Source: Pictodentalium vernedei (taxonomy: Eukaryota; Mollusca; Scaphopoda; Dentaliida; Dentaliidae). Taken from it: 64,000 bases of DNA. The first letter of the stretch is position 1. Each line of letters begins with the position of its first letter. The notes under the pieces were generated by a model, which was given only the letters and a program-made list of their open reading frames with translations, ran no database searches and was not told where the DNA came from. Both the position numbers and the translations under genes were made by a program. Below, piece by piece: positions 25,348 through 36,739 of the stretch. The stretch is from the NCBI GenBank assembly GCA_031216915.1, contig CM062296.1, positions 452,848,287 to 452,912,286 on the forward strand. The letters run 5' to 3'.

Positions 25348-26689
25348 ATTTTTATACTGTACCAATGACCCAGACATAGCTGGTGCTAACTCTTAAAATA
25401 TAGGGCCAAACACAAATTTTGCCCCCCAATCCCCAAAATTTGCATCTAAAACTAAAGAAAACATGTCCTGAAAGGCCCTCCACACTTCGCCCCTACTGCG
25501 CATGCACAGTGTCAAGGACGTTCCGAAATTGGCGCCATTAATCATTCTAAGTTTGGCCCTTCATCAGTTAACATCTGACTGATCTTTGTGCTTATAAATC
25601 TCAGTTTAAATGATGCTAGACACATAAATATTAGTGAAATGGTGATTCTAAGGAGGATAGAGAAGGAGGAGAGGAAAAGAATGTGTGACAGAATATTATC
25701 AGGGCTGTAACTTAAAATTTTTTAATGAAATTATGTTAAGTTACCTATTTTCAAGGCAGCAGCCATTTTGTTGTCATTCTGATTATTTAGTTACACTGTT
25801 TTTTAAGTGTTTTCCTCTCTCCCTGTCCTTTAAGTTCCCCCTTGCTATTCTCCCATGCTTTTGGCATAGTTTCTGTAATTATTATTACTAAAATTTCTTG
25901 GGAGTTTTAGCTGAATAACAATGAATTCTGTTCTTTCCCCATGTTTACGTCTTCACCTACGGGTGGTTAGGCGTTGTGTTCTGCATCTACCATCTGATGT
26001 TCTGCAGTTTCTTCCCTGGAAGTCTCTGTTTTGCATCAGATAGTGTATTTTTGGTAACTGATTTCGGGCCTGGGTGCCTGGAGTCTTTTTTTAGTGTTTT
26101 TACACTCATTGTTTACATTTACAACAGCCCTCTGTGTGAGGGGGGGATTTCTAAAAAATAATATCTTTATGTTATTTTAATCATAACTAGATACATTATT
26201 ATTGTTCGTAAGTGTTGAATAAATTGTTTAAAATATTTTTAAAATTTTTGTCCACACTTAGGCTTGGGATCCATTGGGGCTCAACGTTACTTTTCAGAAA
26301 CTTGGGCTGTTCTGAAAAAATATTTTTTCAAAATATTTTGATTTCAATTATTTTTTCTATATTAATGGATCATATTATTATTATGTATTTTGATTGCCAG
26401 GGGTTAGTGCGAGTACCAGGACTTGTTTTCTTTTCACATTGAAAGGATATTGATCAATTGTTTTAAGAGGAAGTCTTCCTCTGACTTTATTATCTTCTAT
26501 ATGTGGTCAGTGTACTCACATTAACTCCTGTTCTGTATCGTATGATTTCGATGACAATATGGGAAGCGTATGTCACGGTATGTTGTTGGGGATTTGGACA
26601 CTCCGGTCCTTTCCCCGCAGGGTCACTCTACTTTATCAATTTCTATTTCAGACGATCAAGATTAGGGTGATGTATCTGTGATGTCTTCC

Positions 26690-28630
26690 AACAGTGTGCC
26701 TCCGTCGTCACAATTAATGAAGGGCTAGCGGAAAAGTGCTCATGTAAATACGCCAATTGCCTAAGAGGACCCTAGTAGGTTCGACGGCCTTTGACGTCCG
26801 CTAGCTCGCCCGGTGTAGCGTCCATTCACCGAATGGTTCGGCAGCCGGGTTCGTCCGTTGCGGTCTAGAAGAAATTTTGGGGTGATGCGAGCACTATAAA
26901 TTAACTTAATGCACACCCAGTGATGGCGGATCGGAGGGAGAACGCAGGAAGCCTTTTAGTCCGGTTCATAGCTCGTTCCGGTCCATCCGGACGGCAAGCG
27001 AGAGAGGCCCCTCTCTCGTTCAACAACATCTGGCCCCAGATGTTGTGGTACAAAATGTGTCGCAAGCGGAGCATACGTCCGTCGCTCGGGACGCTCCGTT
27101 GTATAGGCAGTCCGCTGAGACTGCTAAGGCTTCCTCTTCTCGTCAGCGCACACGACCGCACCTTGGCTGCGTGACCGCCGATATATTACCAGCTTCGCCG
27201 ATCAAGGATTCTTCGGCGACCAGGTCACTCCATCCGGTAGCCAGGGACACGAGGCCTGCAGACTCCGGACGTTCGCATAGGAAGTGTGCGGGAGTCAACG
27301 TACACGGAGCTTCCGGCGGCAATGCATCGTAAGACCGCTACTGCACAGGCCTCGGGAACGGACGTGCTTTCCTTAATAGCACAGTTTATCGCAGCATCCC
27401 AGCATCAACTGAATCTGTCGCATATATTTTATCCGACGATGCTGGGTTGGGATGCTCCGCGGAAGCGGGTACGGACGTCCGAAAGTTTCATCCGGTCCGA
27501 CGGGATACCGAAAGGGATTCAGAGGATTTCGAGCTTTCCCTTTCGGAACAACATATGCTGTTGTGTATGTCATCTGACTTGGTCTTCTACAGCTTCTTTC
27601 GTCGGACCAGAATGCTACGATGCCAGATAAGAAACTGATAGCGTCGGTGGACTTAGAAATTTTTGGTTCGGTTCAGGGACATCGTCCCTCAGTTCCGACA
27701 TAGTCCAATAATGTCACACAAACTTTCGAATTATTGAACGACGCTATATATATCATTATTTTATGCTTGCTATCCAAGCATTTCTGGTTTCTTGTTCGAA
27801 GAGTTATGGAGATGTCTTTCAAAAGTGTGCCTCTGTCGTCATAGTTAATGAAGAGTTAGCGGCAATAAGTGCTCATGGAATATGTCTGTCGCCTACGGAG
27901 TGACATTCGCTAGCTCACCCGGTGTAGCGTACATTCATCGAATGGTTCGGCTGCCGGGTTCGTCCGTTGCGGTCTAGGAAGGAGATTTGGGTGATGCGAG
28001 CACTTTAATTACTTTAGTACTCACCCAGTGACGGCAGATTGAGGACAGATCGGAGGAAGCCTGTTAGTCCGGTTCCTGGCTTGTCCAGGTCCGTCCGGGC
28101 TGTGAGCGAGAGAGGTCCCTCTCTCGCCCAACAACATAGGGGACCGCATGTTGTGGTTCAGATATTTTACATTCGGAGCATATGTCCGTTGGTCGGGACG
28201 CTCCGTTATATTGACAGTCCGAGAGACTGTCTTTAATGCTTCCTCATCCTCACAGCAGGGCACACGACCGCACATTGGCTACGTGACCTCGAGTATCCGA
28301 TCAGTTTCGGCATTCAGTGATTCCACGGCGAATAGGTCGCACCATCCGGTAGCCAAGGGACACGAGGCCTATACACTCCGTTCGCTCGCATATTGGTAGT
28401 ATGCACGGGGTAACGATCACGGAGCTTCCAGCGGCAATGCATCGTAAGACCGCTTCTCCTCAGGCCTCAGTGACGGACGTGCTATCCGAGTTAGCACAGT
28501 TGTTTCGCAGCATCCCAGCAATTGACAGTTTCTCGGTCGAATCAGGAATTATCCGACAGCGCTGGGTCGGTGCGGTCCGCGGTTGCATCAGCTACTGACG
28601 ACCGAACGCTTTATAGGGTCCGACAGGATG
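26690..28630 (+). pseudogene. Gag-like region of DIRS copy B, duplicated
   Basis: Two imperfect units of about 1.1 kb follow each other (starting near 26680 and 27800). Each begins with a cagtgtgcctccgtcgtca-like phrase, then gtgatgcgagcact and gatgttgtggt. Frames at 27045-27332, 27286-27630 and 28401-28598 carry PLYRQS, SSSRQ-TRPHLG and AMHRKTA, matching copy A. Both units are broken. The role is inferred from its place upstream of RNase H. The same region is duplicated in copy A, with a shorter unit. Confidence 0.6.
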
Positions 28631-29411
28631 GCGAAAGGGATTCGAAAGATTTCGAGTTTTCCCTTTAGTAGTATCGGAAGATGCCTTTCATATCTTCTGG
28701 CATTATCTTCCAGTGATTATTATTTCGGACTTCATTGCTGCGATCTTGGATAAGAGACTTATAGCGTCATTGGACTCGGATTTTTCGATCGGTTCAGGGA
28801 CATTGTCCCTGACTTACCGACGCAGTCCAATATTGTCATTACAACATGTGTTTTATTTTTCGACGCTATATATATATATATATACATGCCTGCTACTAAG
28901 CATGATAGTTTAGTTTCTTGTCCGCGTTGCTCATTTCTGCCATTTTATCATTTATACAAATAGTTTATTTTGGCAGAGCAGGGCATACCGAGAGTTCATA
29001 TGCGTCTAGACGGTTTGATTAAAGACTGCATATATTCTTTTTCGCCGTTTATGTCTTTTCCAATTTCAATGTTGGGAACGACATTATGTATAGTAGACTT
29101 AACTTAGACGCTTTATTATACGTAATCCGCCTTACTGAGGCGTTATCATTACGTCTTCAAGAAAAGATTTACGGGATATTATTCTCAATGTAATTTCTTT
29201 TGAGGGCAGTAGTTTGTTCACGTATAACTCCGCCCTTCAGTGGCTGATTGGAGTTAGTTAGACGTGACGCAGCCCTAGCTACATCCACACGCGTGGATAG
29301 TAAGGTTCAGAACTCTCTCAGAGTCGCTTCGTTCTCGGAGGAGCTTCTCTTCGACGGCAACTTTTCGGCAATCCATCAATTGCTCGATTTATACGTTCTC
29401 TTGTCTATCTA

Positions 29412-29997
29412 GTGTTACAAGAGATTCAGACTGGGGCAAACATTCGGTGGTTGACTCAGAGAGTGCCGCCGCAGTTGCCGGACCCGAGTGTGGCTGTTAT
29501 GACGGTTGCCAGTCAAACAGATTGGGATATAATACTGATCCCTACGGATTCGAAGTGCCAGGGTCTTTGGGTTCCGCAGTCTTTTAGCAATCAGTTTAAC
29601 TTCCGCGGAATAATGTTTTTTAGGCTTGCTTTATGTCATTGCATGAACATTATTCAGAAACGCATGCCCAAATTCCTGTCCTTTAATTCGACAGTAGTGG
29701 CGTATCTCCGGAACCAGGGAGGCACTCTTTCGTTTCCGTTATTCAATTTAATGGAAAGAATCCGTCTGTTGGTTATTGTACACCAAGTTCAGTTTTGGTC
29801 CGTCATATTCCGGGTCGTCTGATTGTTTTATCGGACTCCCGTTCTCTTACGGGTCGCTTGTTGCTGTCAGAATGGACTCTCAACAAACAAGTATTCAATC
29901 AGATTTGCTATCTATGGGAGCGCCCAATGATGATTTATTTATGACACAGCTTGCTAATCAATTGCAGACGTATGTGTTGGCTTGTCCAGATCTCTGA
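29412..29997 (+). pseudogene. DIRS RNase H remnant, copy B
   Basis: 29412-29822 matches the RT-RNase H junction of copy C: EIQTGANIRWLTQRVP followed by VVAYLRNQGGT. The first catalytic Asp phrase reads MTVASQT instead of MTDASQT, so that Asp is lost. 29776-29997 continues in another frame with MDSQQTSIQSDLL, which in copy C is the out-of-frame reading of the same segment, so a frameshift is present. Confidence 0.75.
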
Positions 29998-30223
29998 GCT
30001 AATATTGTTAACGCTTTATTGATCTATAGGACGGAATGATAGGATACGCGTATCCTCCGGCGCTGTTGTTTTAGCAGGTATTGCTAAGATAAACAACCAC
30101 AATACATTTCTGTTGATAGCATCTCTATCTTCACAGAGATCATGAGTAATTTACTCTCTTGTCTACTGTGGGTCTTAACGTGAAATCTTCCTCTATGTGA
30201 GGATCTTTTTCACTGGGTAAATC

Positions 30224-31260
30224 GTGTCATCTTTATCACAACCAGCAAGGTCGCAACCTTCATGTATTCCGTTGTGTGGTCCGTATTGCTTTGTAAGCAC
30301 TGTACTGGACGAGCTTTGGACGCGATTTCTTACTATAGGAGATCCTCTTCTTCGCTATTCTATGCGGCTAAAGTGGAGGCTCTTCCGTCGTGGTGTAGGG
30401 ATCATTATGTTCATATTGTTGATCCCTCCATACTACTCATTGCTATTTTTTAGTATACTTGTTTCACAAGATCTACTGCAGCCTGTTATTATTTAGGTTA
30501 TAGGTTTATGTTACCTCATACCTATGCACTCTACGATAGTTTACAATTGAGTCTTTGCCTCTTTATCTAAGTCAGTTAGTAACTTTTTGATAAATAGACT
30601 TAGAATCTTTAGATTAAATTCCTATACGGATTTTAACTTCGGTTCTTATTTAGCTAAGTAATCATTTGAGCCTCTGGAAACAGTAGTTTTCAAATTCTGA
30701 CCTTTTAGACAGTAATTCTGTTGGTTTCTCTTTTACTGTAGAGTCAGTGAGTTTCATGCACTATCGATGGATGATTTTCACTTTCATAGTTTTGGAATCA
30801 ATACTTCCGTTACTATTTAGGTTGGATTGTTGCATAAGAGTTAGGCTCCTATTATCCGGAACCTATTATTTTAAGGTCCTTCCGTCTTCGTATGGGCATA
30901 GGCCTTTACTCTTTCCGGGTACAGTTTATGTATTTATAAACAGATATCTGTTTATTACAAGGGCGTAAGCTTCTTCTGTCTTTGATGTCTAGTAGAAGGA
31001 CGTTACGCTCCATTTTATTGTTAATGGATTCTATTAACTATCGGTACTGCTTATGGTATATCATTGACTTAGCAGTTGTGCTTAAGATTTCGGCTCATGA
31101 AGTAAGAGTTCTTCTACTTCTTGGGCTTACATTAATAGTGTCGCTATTATAGATTTTTGAAGGCCGCTCATTGCGCTCAGCCATCCACATTCATGAATTT
31201 TATCTTAGAAATATCGAGTCCATTTCTGGAGGCCTCTATTGTTAGGTCTATTATCTACTG
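30224..31260 (+). pseudogene. DIRS tyrosine recombinase remnant, copy B
   Basis: Collinear with the copy C recombinase at 61467-62684. AARSQPS-like and SSSLFYAAKVEAL phrases (30262-30453) match SSSLNYAAKWKVF. Later DNA around 31085-31200 (ggctcatgaagtaagagttc) matches the HEVRALS block with the catalytic His and Arg. Stops occur throughout, so no enzyme is made. Confidence 0.75.
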
Positions 31261-31852
31261 CTCAGAATGTCATTCACTTAACAGTTGCTACTATAGCTAG
31301 GTAGGCTGTCTGTTTCGGCAGTGACTCCGTTCTGCTGCCCTCTTCGCTCTGGGCTATTTGACCCAGGGCAAGAAAAAGGGGGGAAGGGGAGGGAGGGTGT
31401 TCCCTTGGGTCACCTGTTTTTCTATGAAAACAAGGGGATACCTCCTCCGGAGTTAGTAATTCTGAGCTGTTATTGGGATGGTTGTTTAGTGAGAAGTTTA
31501 GGTTTTTAAAATTCATTCAAGTCTTAGTTTTTAAAGTATAGCTTTTGAATATTGCATATGTCAACGGACATGATTATGCAATCCTCAGACACTTTTAGGA
31601 GTATAAGAGTCTCTATTCTCTAGACTTACTTTATTTATTGGCTTACTTTAAAAATTATTAGTATAAGGATTATATTGGATATTAATAGAGTACATGGATG
31701 TATGAAGCTCAATTTTGGAAGGTGTTGTATCTTTCTAATTTATCATAAGTAAGGCCTATTACTTCTTTTTCCCTACAGGGGATGACTCTATTTTATTTTA
31801 TTGAGCGTATTCCATTTTGCTCTATGTCCTTGGCCCTCCAGCCTTTTTACTA

Positions 31853-32245
31853 TTCAGCTATGTCTGGGTCATTGGTACAGTATAAAAATGTTAAAAAATT
31901 TATAGTAATTTATATATTTTTTATACTTACCAATGACCCAGACGGGGATGGCCCTCCCAGGAGTTGGGAACTCTTGCCTCCCCGCTGAGTACATAGCGCT
32001 TACCAGGCACTGGTTATTAGAATGATTAATGGCGCCAATTTCGGAACGTCCTTGACACTGTGCATGCGCAGTAGGGGCGAAGTGTGGAGGGCCTTTCAGG
32101 ACATGTTTTCTTTAGTTTTAGATGCAAATTTTGGGGGTTGGGGGGCAAAATTTGTGTTTGGCCCTATATTTTAAGAGTTAGCACCAGCTATGTCTGGGTC
32201 ATTGGTAAGTATAAAAAATATATAAATTACTATAAATTTTTTAAC
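31853..32245 (+). repeat. DIRS 3' terminal block with inverted edges
   Basis: The ends gttaaaaaatttatagtaat and its complement close this 356-bp block (31890-32245), each edge next to ccaatgacccagac or its complement. The interior (31990-32190) is the reverse complement of the left terminal repeat at 25362-25550. The same block occurs at 334-690 and 60480-60826. It could be mistaken for a free MITE, but in all three cases it ends a DIRS body. Confidence 0.75.
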
Positions 32246-33720
32246 TTTTCAGCAAATTCGCAGATTTCAGTGAATTCATGCCCTAATAGTGAAATTTTCT
32301 AGAAATTAAGTATTTAAACCAACAACTTCACTCTGTGTTCTTGAAATTAAAAAAAAAACAACCTGATTTTCACAAATTTATTTTGAAAATAAGGGAATTT
32401 TCACAAATGTCGGCGAATTTTGTTGCTTGCCGCTCTCATCCCAGCTATTTACTGATAATGTTGTAAGATACGCTTAGCTCATGGTGACTACAAGACTGTT
32501 CGGAAAAGTTGAAAAGCAAACTGAGACAAGTCAAACAAATCGGAATTACGAAAACTCACTTAGATTCAGAAGAATTTATCCCAAAGTGTCTGACAGTACT
32601 CTTATGAACAGATCACCTGTAAATACAAGCAGCAGGCCTGGTGAAGTAAATTGGGAAGAAGGGGTGGGGGTCTTTAAAGTCATGTAGGCCTATGGCCTAT
32701 TTTTAACCACTTTGCACGAAGGGGGGTTCAATCAACATTAAAGATTTATATTTATTTAACCCTCACACCAATACGAACACACGCGCCATTTGCAAAGCAA
32801 GAACCCCCCCCCCCCCCCACTCTCTTTGCCTCAAAAACACAACTTGTGGCCATTCAGTCGTGATTTCAAAATCTTGTAGGGGGGGGGGGGGGGGTGAGTC
32901 GAAATATTCAGGGGACGGTTTGACTTGGGGACAGGTGAGGTGAAATTTTTCGCCAGCCTTATGGCATGGCGCTGAAGGTTGGTTTGGGTCAAATAGCGGG
33001 GACGGTTCGCATCAAAACGATGGGGGGGGGGGGGCGATTTGGCCAGGGGATGCTCTGGGCGATTGCCGTCGTACTGAATAGCGAGTCGTGGCCCCACTGT
33101 TTATAATAATTGGGCGTAGCTAGTAATATGAACCAAGGGCCTCAAAAAGGAATGAGACAGTTTTAAATGATCTTAAAACTTTACTGCGATTTGCTCGTTA
33201 AAAAATCAGTTGGAGACTGAGCGGTATTATCTGTATTTGGATTTTTTGTGGTGATTTTACAAACAAATTTATCCATGTTTTCCAAGTCGAACGAGGTCAC
33301 AGATATTAATTGATAAAATGTTGGTGGCAAAACATTTTTATTAGGCTATTTCAAAACGATCACGTGCTGGGTTGTTCGTCAATACACATCTCACACAAGT
33401 TTGGCCCTCGCATTCAACAATAGACCGAATAAATCATTTAAAAGACGATTATCAGATTTGGCAGAGACTTTGATTTCACTGTCCGTGATTCTTGTGAAAA
33501 TTAAAACTGGGTATTTCTACAATTTTTTCGGCGTATTTTCTTTCACTGTCACCACTAATTTACCAGGCGAACCTGATTCGAAATGATATCGAAGGATGTT
33601 CTAGTCCAGTTACAACACATTTTTTTTCTTAATGATATGTGTCGGAGATCAAAGTTAACGACCTTGTAAATAACGCACTACATTCTGCATTACATAGCAC
33701 AGAAGTTATCGCAAGTTTAA
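32246..33720. other. Non-coding stretch with C/G tracts
   Basis: No supported gene. Poly-C at 32803-32818, and poly-G at 32879-32894 and 33020-33034. The frame 32831-33097 (minus) is low-complexity proline-rich translation across these tracts. Confidence 0.5.
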
Positions 33721-33736
33721 CGAGGTTTACTTGACT
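33721..33736. repeat. Target site duplication, left of the Penelope-like element
   Basis: cgaggtttacttgact at 33721-33736 is repeated at 40586-40601. Both flank the Penelope-like element. Three bases (cga) also match the element edge, so the duplication is 13 to 16 bp. Confidence 0.85.
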
Positions 33737-33797
33737 AAAAAATATTCTCTACTAAAGAGCAGGAGTGACCTACACAACAACTATACCCTGTTGTTAA

Positions 33798-33836
33798 GCC
33801 TGACCGGTTTCGTTCTAATTTGAACTCATCAGAGGC
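33798..33836 (-). ncRNA. Hammerhead ribozyme motif, downstream copy
   Basis: On the minus strand: stem I GCCT (33833-33836), core CTGATGA (33826-33832), stem II GTTC/GAAC closing a 6-nt loop (33822-33825 and 33812-33815), core GAAA (33808-33811), minimal stem III ACC/GGT, cleavage-site C (33802) and stem I partner AGGC (33798-33801). All invariant core bases are present. This is type I with an extremely short stem III that is self-complementary (ACCGGT), the form known in Penelope-like elements, which may cleave best as a dimer. Activity is inferred. Confidence 0.85.
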
Positions 33837-33869
33837 GGAGAACAATCTCGTGCCGGCTCCTATATATAC

Positions 33870-34085
33870 CCTTTTGTTTGGCGGTACCGTTTTTCATGAA
33901 TCTCATTGGATGTTTTGTTGGTTTGGCGGTACCGTTTTTCATTGTTGAATCTAAAAATAGTCTGGCGGTACCGTTTTGTTTGTTTGGCGGTACCGTTTAT
34001 CATTGTCTAATCTGAAAATAGTGTGGCGGGTACCGATTTGGTGTTTGGCGGTCCCGCTCATGGTAAGTATGGCGGGTACCGGCGT
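33870..34085. repeat. ggcggtaccg repeat cluster in the Penelope-like repeat
   Basis: Several near-copies of ggcggtaccgttttt (33878, 33922, 33962, 33986) and degenerate ones (gcgggtaccg at 34026 and 34072, ggcggtcccg at 34046) lie next to the hammerhead motif, spaced about 20-45 bp. The core cggtaccg is palindromic. The same cluster recurs 4604 bp on (38474-38689). It could bind a factor or be a relic of local duplication. Confidence 0.7.
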
Positions 34086-34433
34086 TGACATCCAAATCTC
34101 TTCCACTTGGTGTGGGGGGGGGGGGCGGAGATGTCCGTCCAAACTGTTGTGTTCATTTATCAGAGTATTGTATTTTAAATGCCAGTATTTTCAGATTAGC
34201 AATGGGAGCGGCATGTGAGGTGAGAAAAAGAAAAGAAAGAAAGAAGCCCATTCCATCTGTTTTGGGTGAATGGGTTGATGTTTTGGTGACTGGGCGAAAA
34301 GGAGGTATGGATTCATCGTTACCAATGTTGCAGGACATACCGGATACTGCTATTAGAGATTATAGGATGAAGTTGTGATTAAAAAACACATACCTTTAAT
34401 TGTAGTTGTTTTTTATTTGGCGATGGCTTGCCT

Positions 34434-35111
34434 TTATAGATTTAACCGTGGTCCCATATCCGGCGCTGTGGTCTGTGTTAAATGTTCCAAATTTCGTGCG
34501 GCGTATTGTAATACCAATCCACTCTTATACAGTGAGGCAATGTTGCCATGAGGCGGTGTGTTGCCGGCATGGCTCGCCCGTGGGGGGTCCGGGATTGAGT
34601 CAATGACGGTGTTAATGTGCACGTCCTGGTATTCAGTGTAGTCACTGTATTGACTGGTACTCTCTTCTTGGAGCGGCGTTATAGTAGTACGCGGACTTTG
34701 TGAACTATCCTGTATTGCTGTGGCAAGCAGGTCCGTGGACCGGCAATTGTCGTTCCTCGTGATGGGCGGATTCTCTGCACTGAGAGGTGTTAAAAGGGGA
34801 ACTTGACTCCCCGAAAAATCGTTTAATGCTATGGCTAGCAGGTTATCAGTCATACGTTGGTGTTTTCGTCTGAAGTGTTTCTTTAAGTATTCAGTTCTTC
34901 TAAAAGTAAGTCCGCAAGTGCCGCAAGTGACTCTCCCTGTGTGTAAATGTTCAGTCCTGTAGTGCCTGCGGTAACTGTGTTGACTGGCATATGTTTTTTT
35001 ACAGGTGTTGCATTCGCGCGCCATATTGGTAAAGCGTACTGGTATTCTCCTGATTAATACCATTGTGACGTCGCCTGCATTGTGACGTAGCGTCGTGAGC
35101 ATTGTCTCCAA
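34434..35111 (-). CDS. Zinc-finger protein encoded in the Penelope-like element
   Basis: A 225-residue ORF begins 79 nt after the stop of the RT/endonuclease frame. It has two C2H2 fingers: Cys34, Cys37, His50, His55 and Cys63, Cys66, His79, His84. The first finger starts just after a second Met at residue 30 (MARECNTCK), which may be the true start. The rest is Ser/Thr/Pro-rich with no recognised domain. It is intact and its sequence is identical in the second copy (39038-39715). A nucleic-acid-binding role in the element's life cycle is an inference. A captured host finger is possible. How it is translated, being downstream of a long ORF, is unclear. Confidence 0.8.
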   Translation of the reverse strand: METMLTTLRHNAGDVTMVLIRRIPVRFTNMARECNTCKKTYASQHSYRRHYRTEHLHTGRVTCGTCGLTFRRTEYLKKHFRRKHQRMTDNLLAIALNDFSGSQVPLLTPLSAENPPITRNDNCRSTDLLATAIQDSSQSPRTTITPLQEESTSQYSDYTEYQDVHINTVIDSIPDPPRASHAGNTPPHGNIASLYKSGLVLQYAARNLEHLTQTTAPDMGPRLNL

Positions 35112-35190
35112 AAAACCTAGGGCCCTTGTCGTGTGGAACAGAAAGTGAATAAATGCATTAATAAAAATAAATAAATAAATTTCTAGAATA

Positions 35191-36657
35191 CTAGAAATCC
35201 TTTCTGTTCAGTCCGAGTGGTATTAGCGTTCTAAGTGTAAAAATCCACTTAATTTCAGCAGCACGTCTTTTCGTGTGGCTGTGTAGTGCCTCGGGATCGG
35301 TAGGGAGTACCTGAATAATCCGATATGTAACATCACGGATATTGTGGTCCGGTTGATTGAAGTGGAAAGCCACCGGAGTATCCCTTTTATGTGATATATC
35401 CGAAAAATGTTCCCTTATTCGGATTTTGAAATGTCTTTTCGTTTCACCCACATATTGTTTGTGGCATGTGGCACACGTAATGAGGTAAACACAATTCTTG
35501 CTAAGGCAGTTGGCTCGGTTCGGCCCTTTATATCTGTTCTTGGTGGTCGAGCCGGTGAACCATCTTTGTGTGGGTAGTGCCATGCAAGTTGTGCAGTTCT
35601 TGTCGTGGCATGGTAGAAAGGGATTAGATATGGTGATTCCACTGATTTGTTTGAGAGGTGGTATTCTGGCTTTAGTAAGTAAATTGAGAAGTGAAGGATT
35701 GCGTCGGCGTGCTAATAAGGGTGGTTCATTGAAAAGCTGTCGGCCCGTGGCGGTGCTTTGGAGGATGGGCCATAGTCTTCTGATGTAACCGTATATGTCA
35801 TTGCTCTCTGGGCTATAGGTTGCCACAAAGGGTACTCGTTTCGGTCCTTCTTTCGGTTTAATTTTGGGTTGGAGTAACTGGGTTCGGTCGGTGCTATCTG
35901 CTTTTTGCATGGCTTCCTGTAGTATTAGCTCGGGATAGCCCCGTTCCCGAAAATGGTTGAGCATTGATGTGGCTTGTTTCACGAAGTCGTTGTAATCACT
36001 GCAGATTCGTTTTAGTCTGAGGAGTTGACTGTACGGAATGCCCCATTTTTGGGTGTTGGGGTGGTAAGAATCTGCGCGCACATAGGAGTGGGTGTCCGTT
36101 GGTTTGGTGTACAAATCTGTTTTGATGGATCTACCCTCCCGGGATATCGTGACATCCAAGAAGTTGACTGATTTGTCAGAGAATTCAGCCGTGAATTTAA
36201 TCGAATGGTGAAACGAGTTGCAATGTGTGATGAAATCTCGTAGTGAGTTAATACCATGTGTCCACAAGAGGAAGATATCATCAATGAACCTAAGGTATAG
36301 TTCCGGTTTTAATGTGGCTTGTGCGAGCATTTTGTTTTCCAATTCCCCCATGAAAATATTGGCGAAGCTGGGGGCAACTCTAGTGCCCATAGCAGTCCCT
36401 CCAATTTGGAGGTAATGTTGGCCGTTAAATTCAAAGTTGTTGCAATGAAGAACCAATTTGAGAAGGCTAAGGAGGCCACTCGGTGAAATCAGCCAGTCGG
36501 GTTTGTTTCTCCGTATGCAATTGGCTACAGCTACAAGTCCCTCTTGGTTGGGAATATTTGTGTATAATGATACAACGTCCATAGTGCATAAAATGAGATT
36601 GTCTGGCAATTGCGGGAGCCGGTCCAGTTTCGAAATAAGGTCGGAAGTGTCTCTCAA
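35191..36657 (-). CDS. Penelope-like reverse transcriptase and GIY-YIG endonuclease
   Basis: This is the C-terminal part of the element's polyprotein, which copies RNA into DNA at a cut made by its own endonuclease. RT motifs: MDVVSLYTNIP (residues 26-36, motif A Asp), GTAMGTRVAPSFAN (87-100, motif B), FIDD (124-127, catalytic Asp pair) and FSDKSVNFLDV. A linker with HDKNCTTC leads to the GIY-YIG nuclease: NCVYLITC (388-395), YVGETKR (402-408), RIREH and EIKWI with the metal-binding Glu at 468. Upstream the frame is open to 36753 (RPIISG), where it must join the preceding frame; the Met at 36657 is only the first in this frame. One extra base near 36754-36761 separates the two frames. Confidence 0.92.
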   Translation of the reverse strand: MRDTSDLISKLDRLPQLPDNLILCTMDVVSLYTNIPNQEGLVAVANCIRRNKPDWLISPSGLLSLLKLVLHCNNFEFNGQHYLQIGGTAMGTRVAPSFANIFMGELENKMLAQATLKPELYLRFIDDIFLLWTHGINSLRDFITHCNSFHHSIKFTAEFSDKSVNFLDVTISREGRSIKTDLYTKPTDTHSYVRADSYHPNTQKWGIPYSQLLRLKRICSDYNDFVKQATSMLNHFRERGYPELILQEAMQKADSTDRTQLLQPKIKPKEGPKRVPFVATYSPESNDIYGYIRRLWPILQSTATGRQLFNEPPLLARRRNPSLLNLLTKARIPPLKQISGITISNPFLPCHDKNCTTCMALPTQRWFTGSTTKNRYKGPNRANCLSKNCVYLITCATCHKQYVGETKRHFKIRIREHFSDISHKRDTPVAFHFNQPDHNIRDVTYRIIQVLPTDPEALHSHTKRRAAEIKWIFTLRTLIPLGLNRKDF

Positions 36658-36739
36658 GTAGCTAGGGTATTGACTAATATATTGTTTTATGTGTTCGTCA
36701 ACGAAGCTGCTAATGAGTTCCGTGGGGCCATTAGTGCCG

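Larger units (their letters stand above)
25348..32245 (+). mobile_element. DIRS-like retrotransposon, copy B (decayed)
   Basis: The left inverted terminal repeat is 25348-25550 (tactgtaccaatgacccaga, then gctggtgctaactc). Its complement forms the right terminal block to 32245. Order is 5' UTR, Gag-like region (26690-28630, duplicated), RNase H remnant (29412-29997), recombinase remnant (30224-31260), 3' UTR with a purine tract, complementary region (31853-31889) and the 3' block (31890-32245). Most of the RT domain is absent between about 29360 and 29412. It lies in the TIGAR-like intron in the opposite orientation to the gene. Many stops show it is inactive. Confidence 0.8.

Noticed and set aside
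35498..35788. 96-residue plus-strand frame (repeated at 40102-40392)
   Set aside because: Antisense shadow of the GIY-YIG coding region; its repetition only reflects the duplicated unit.
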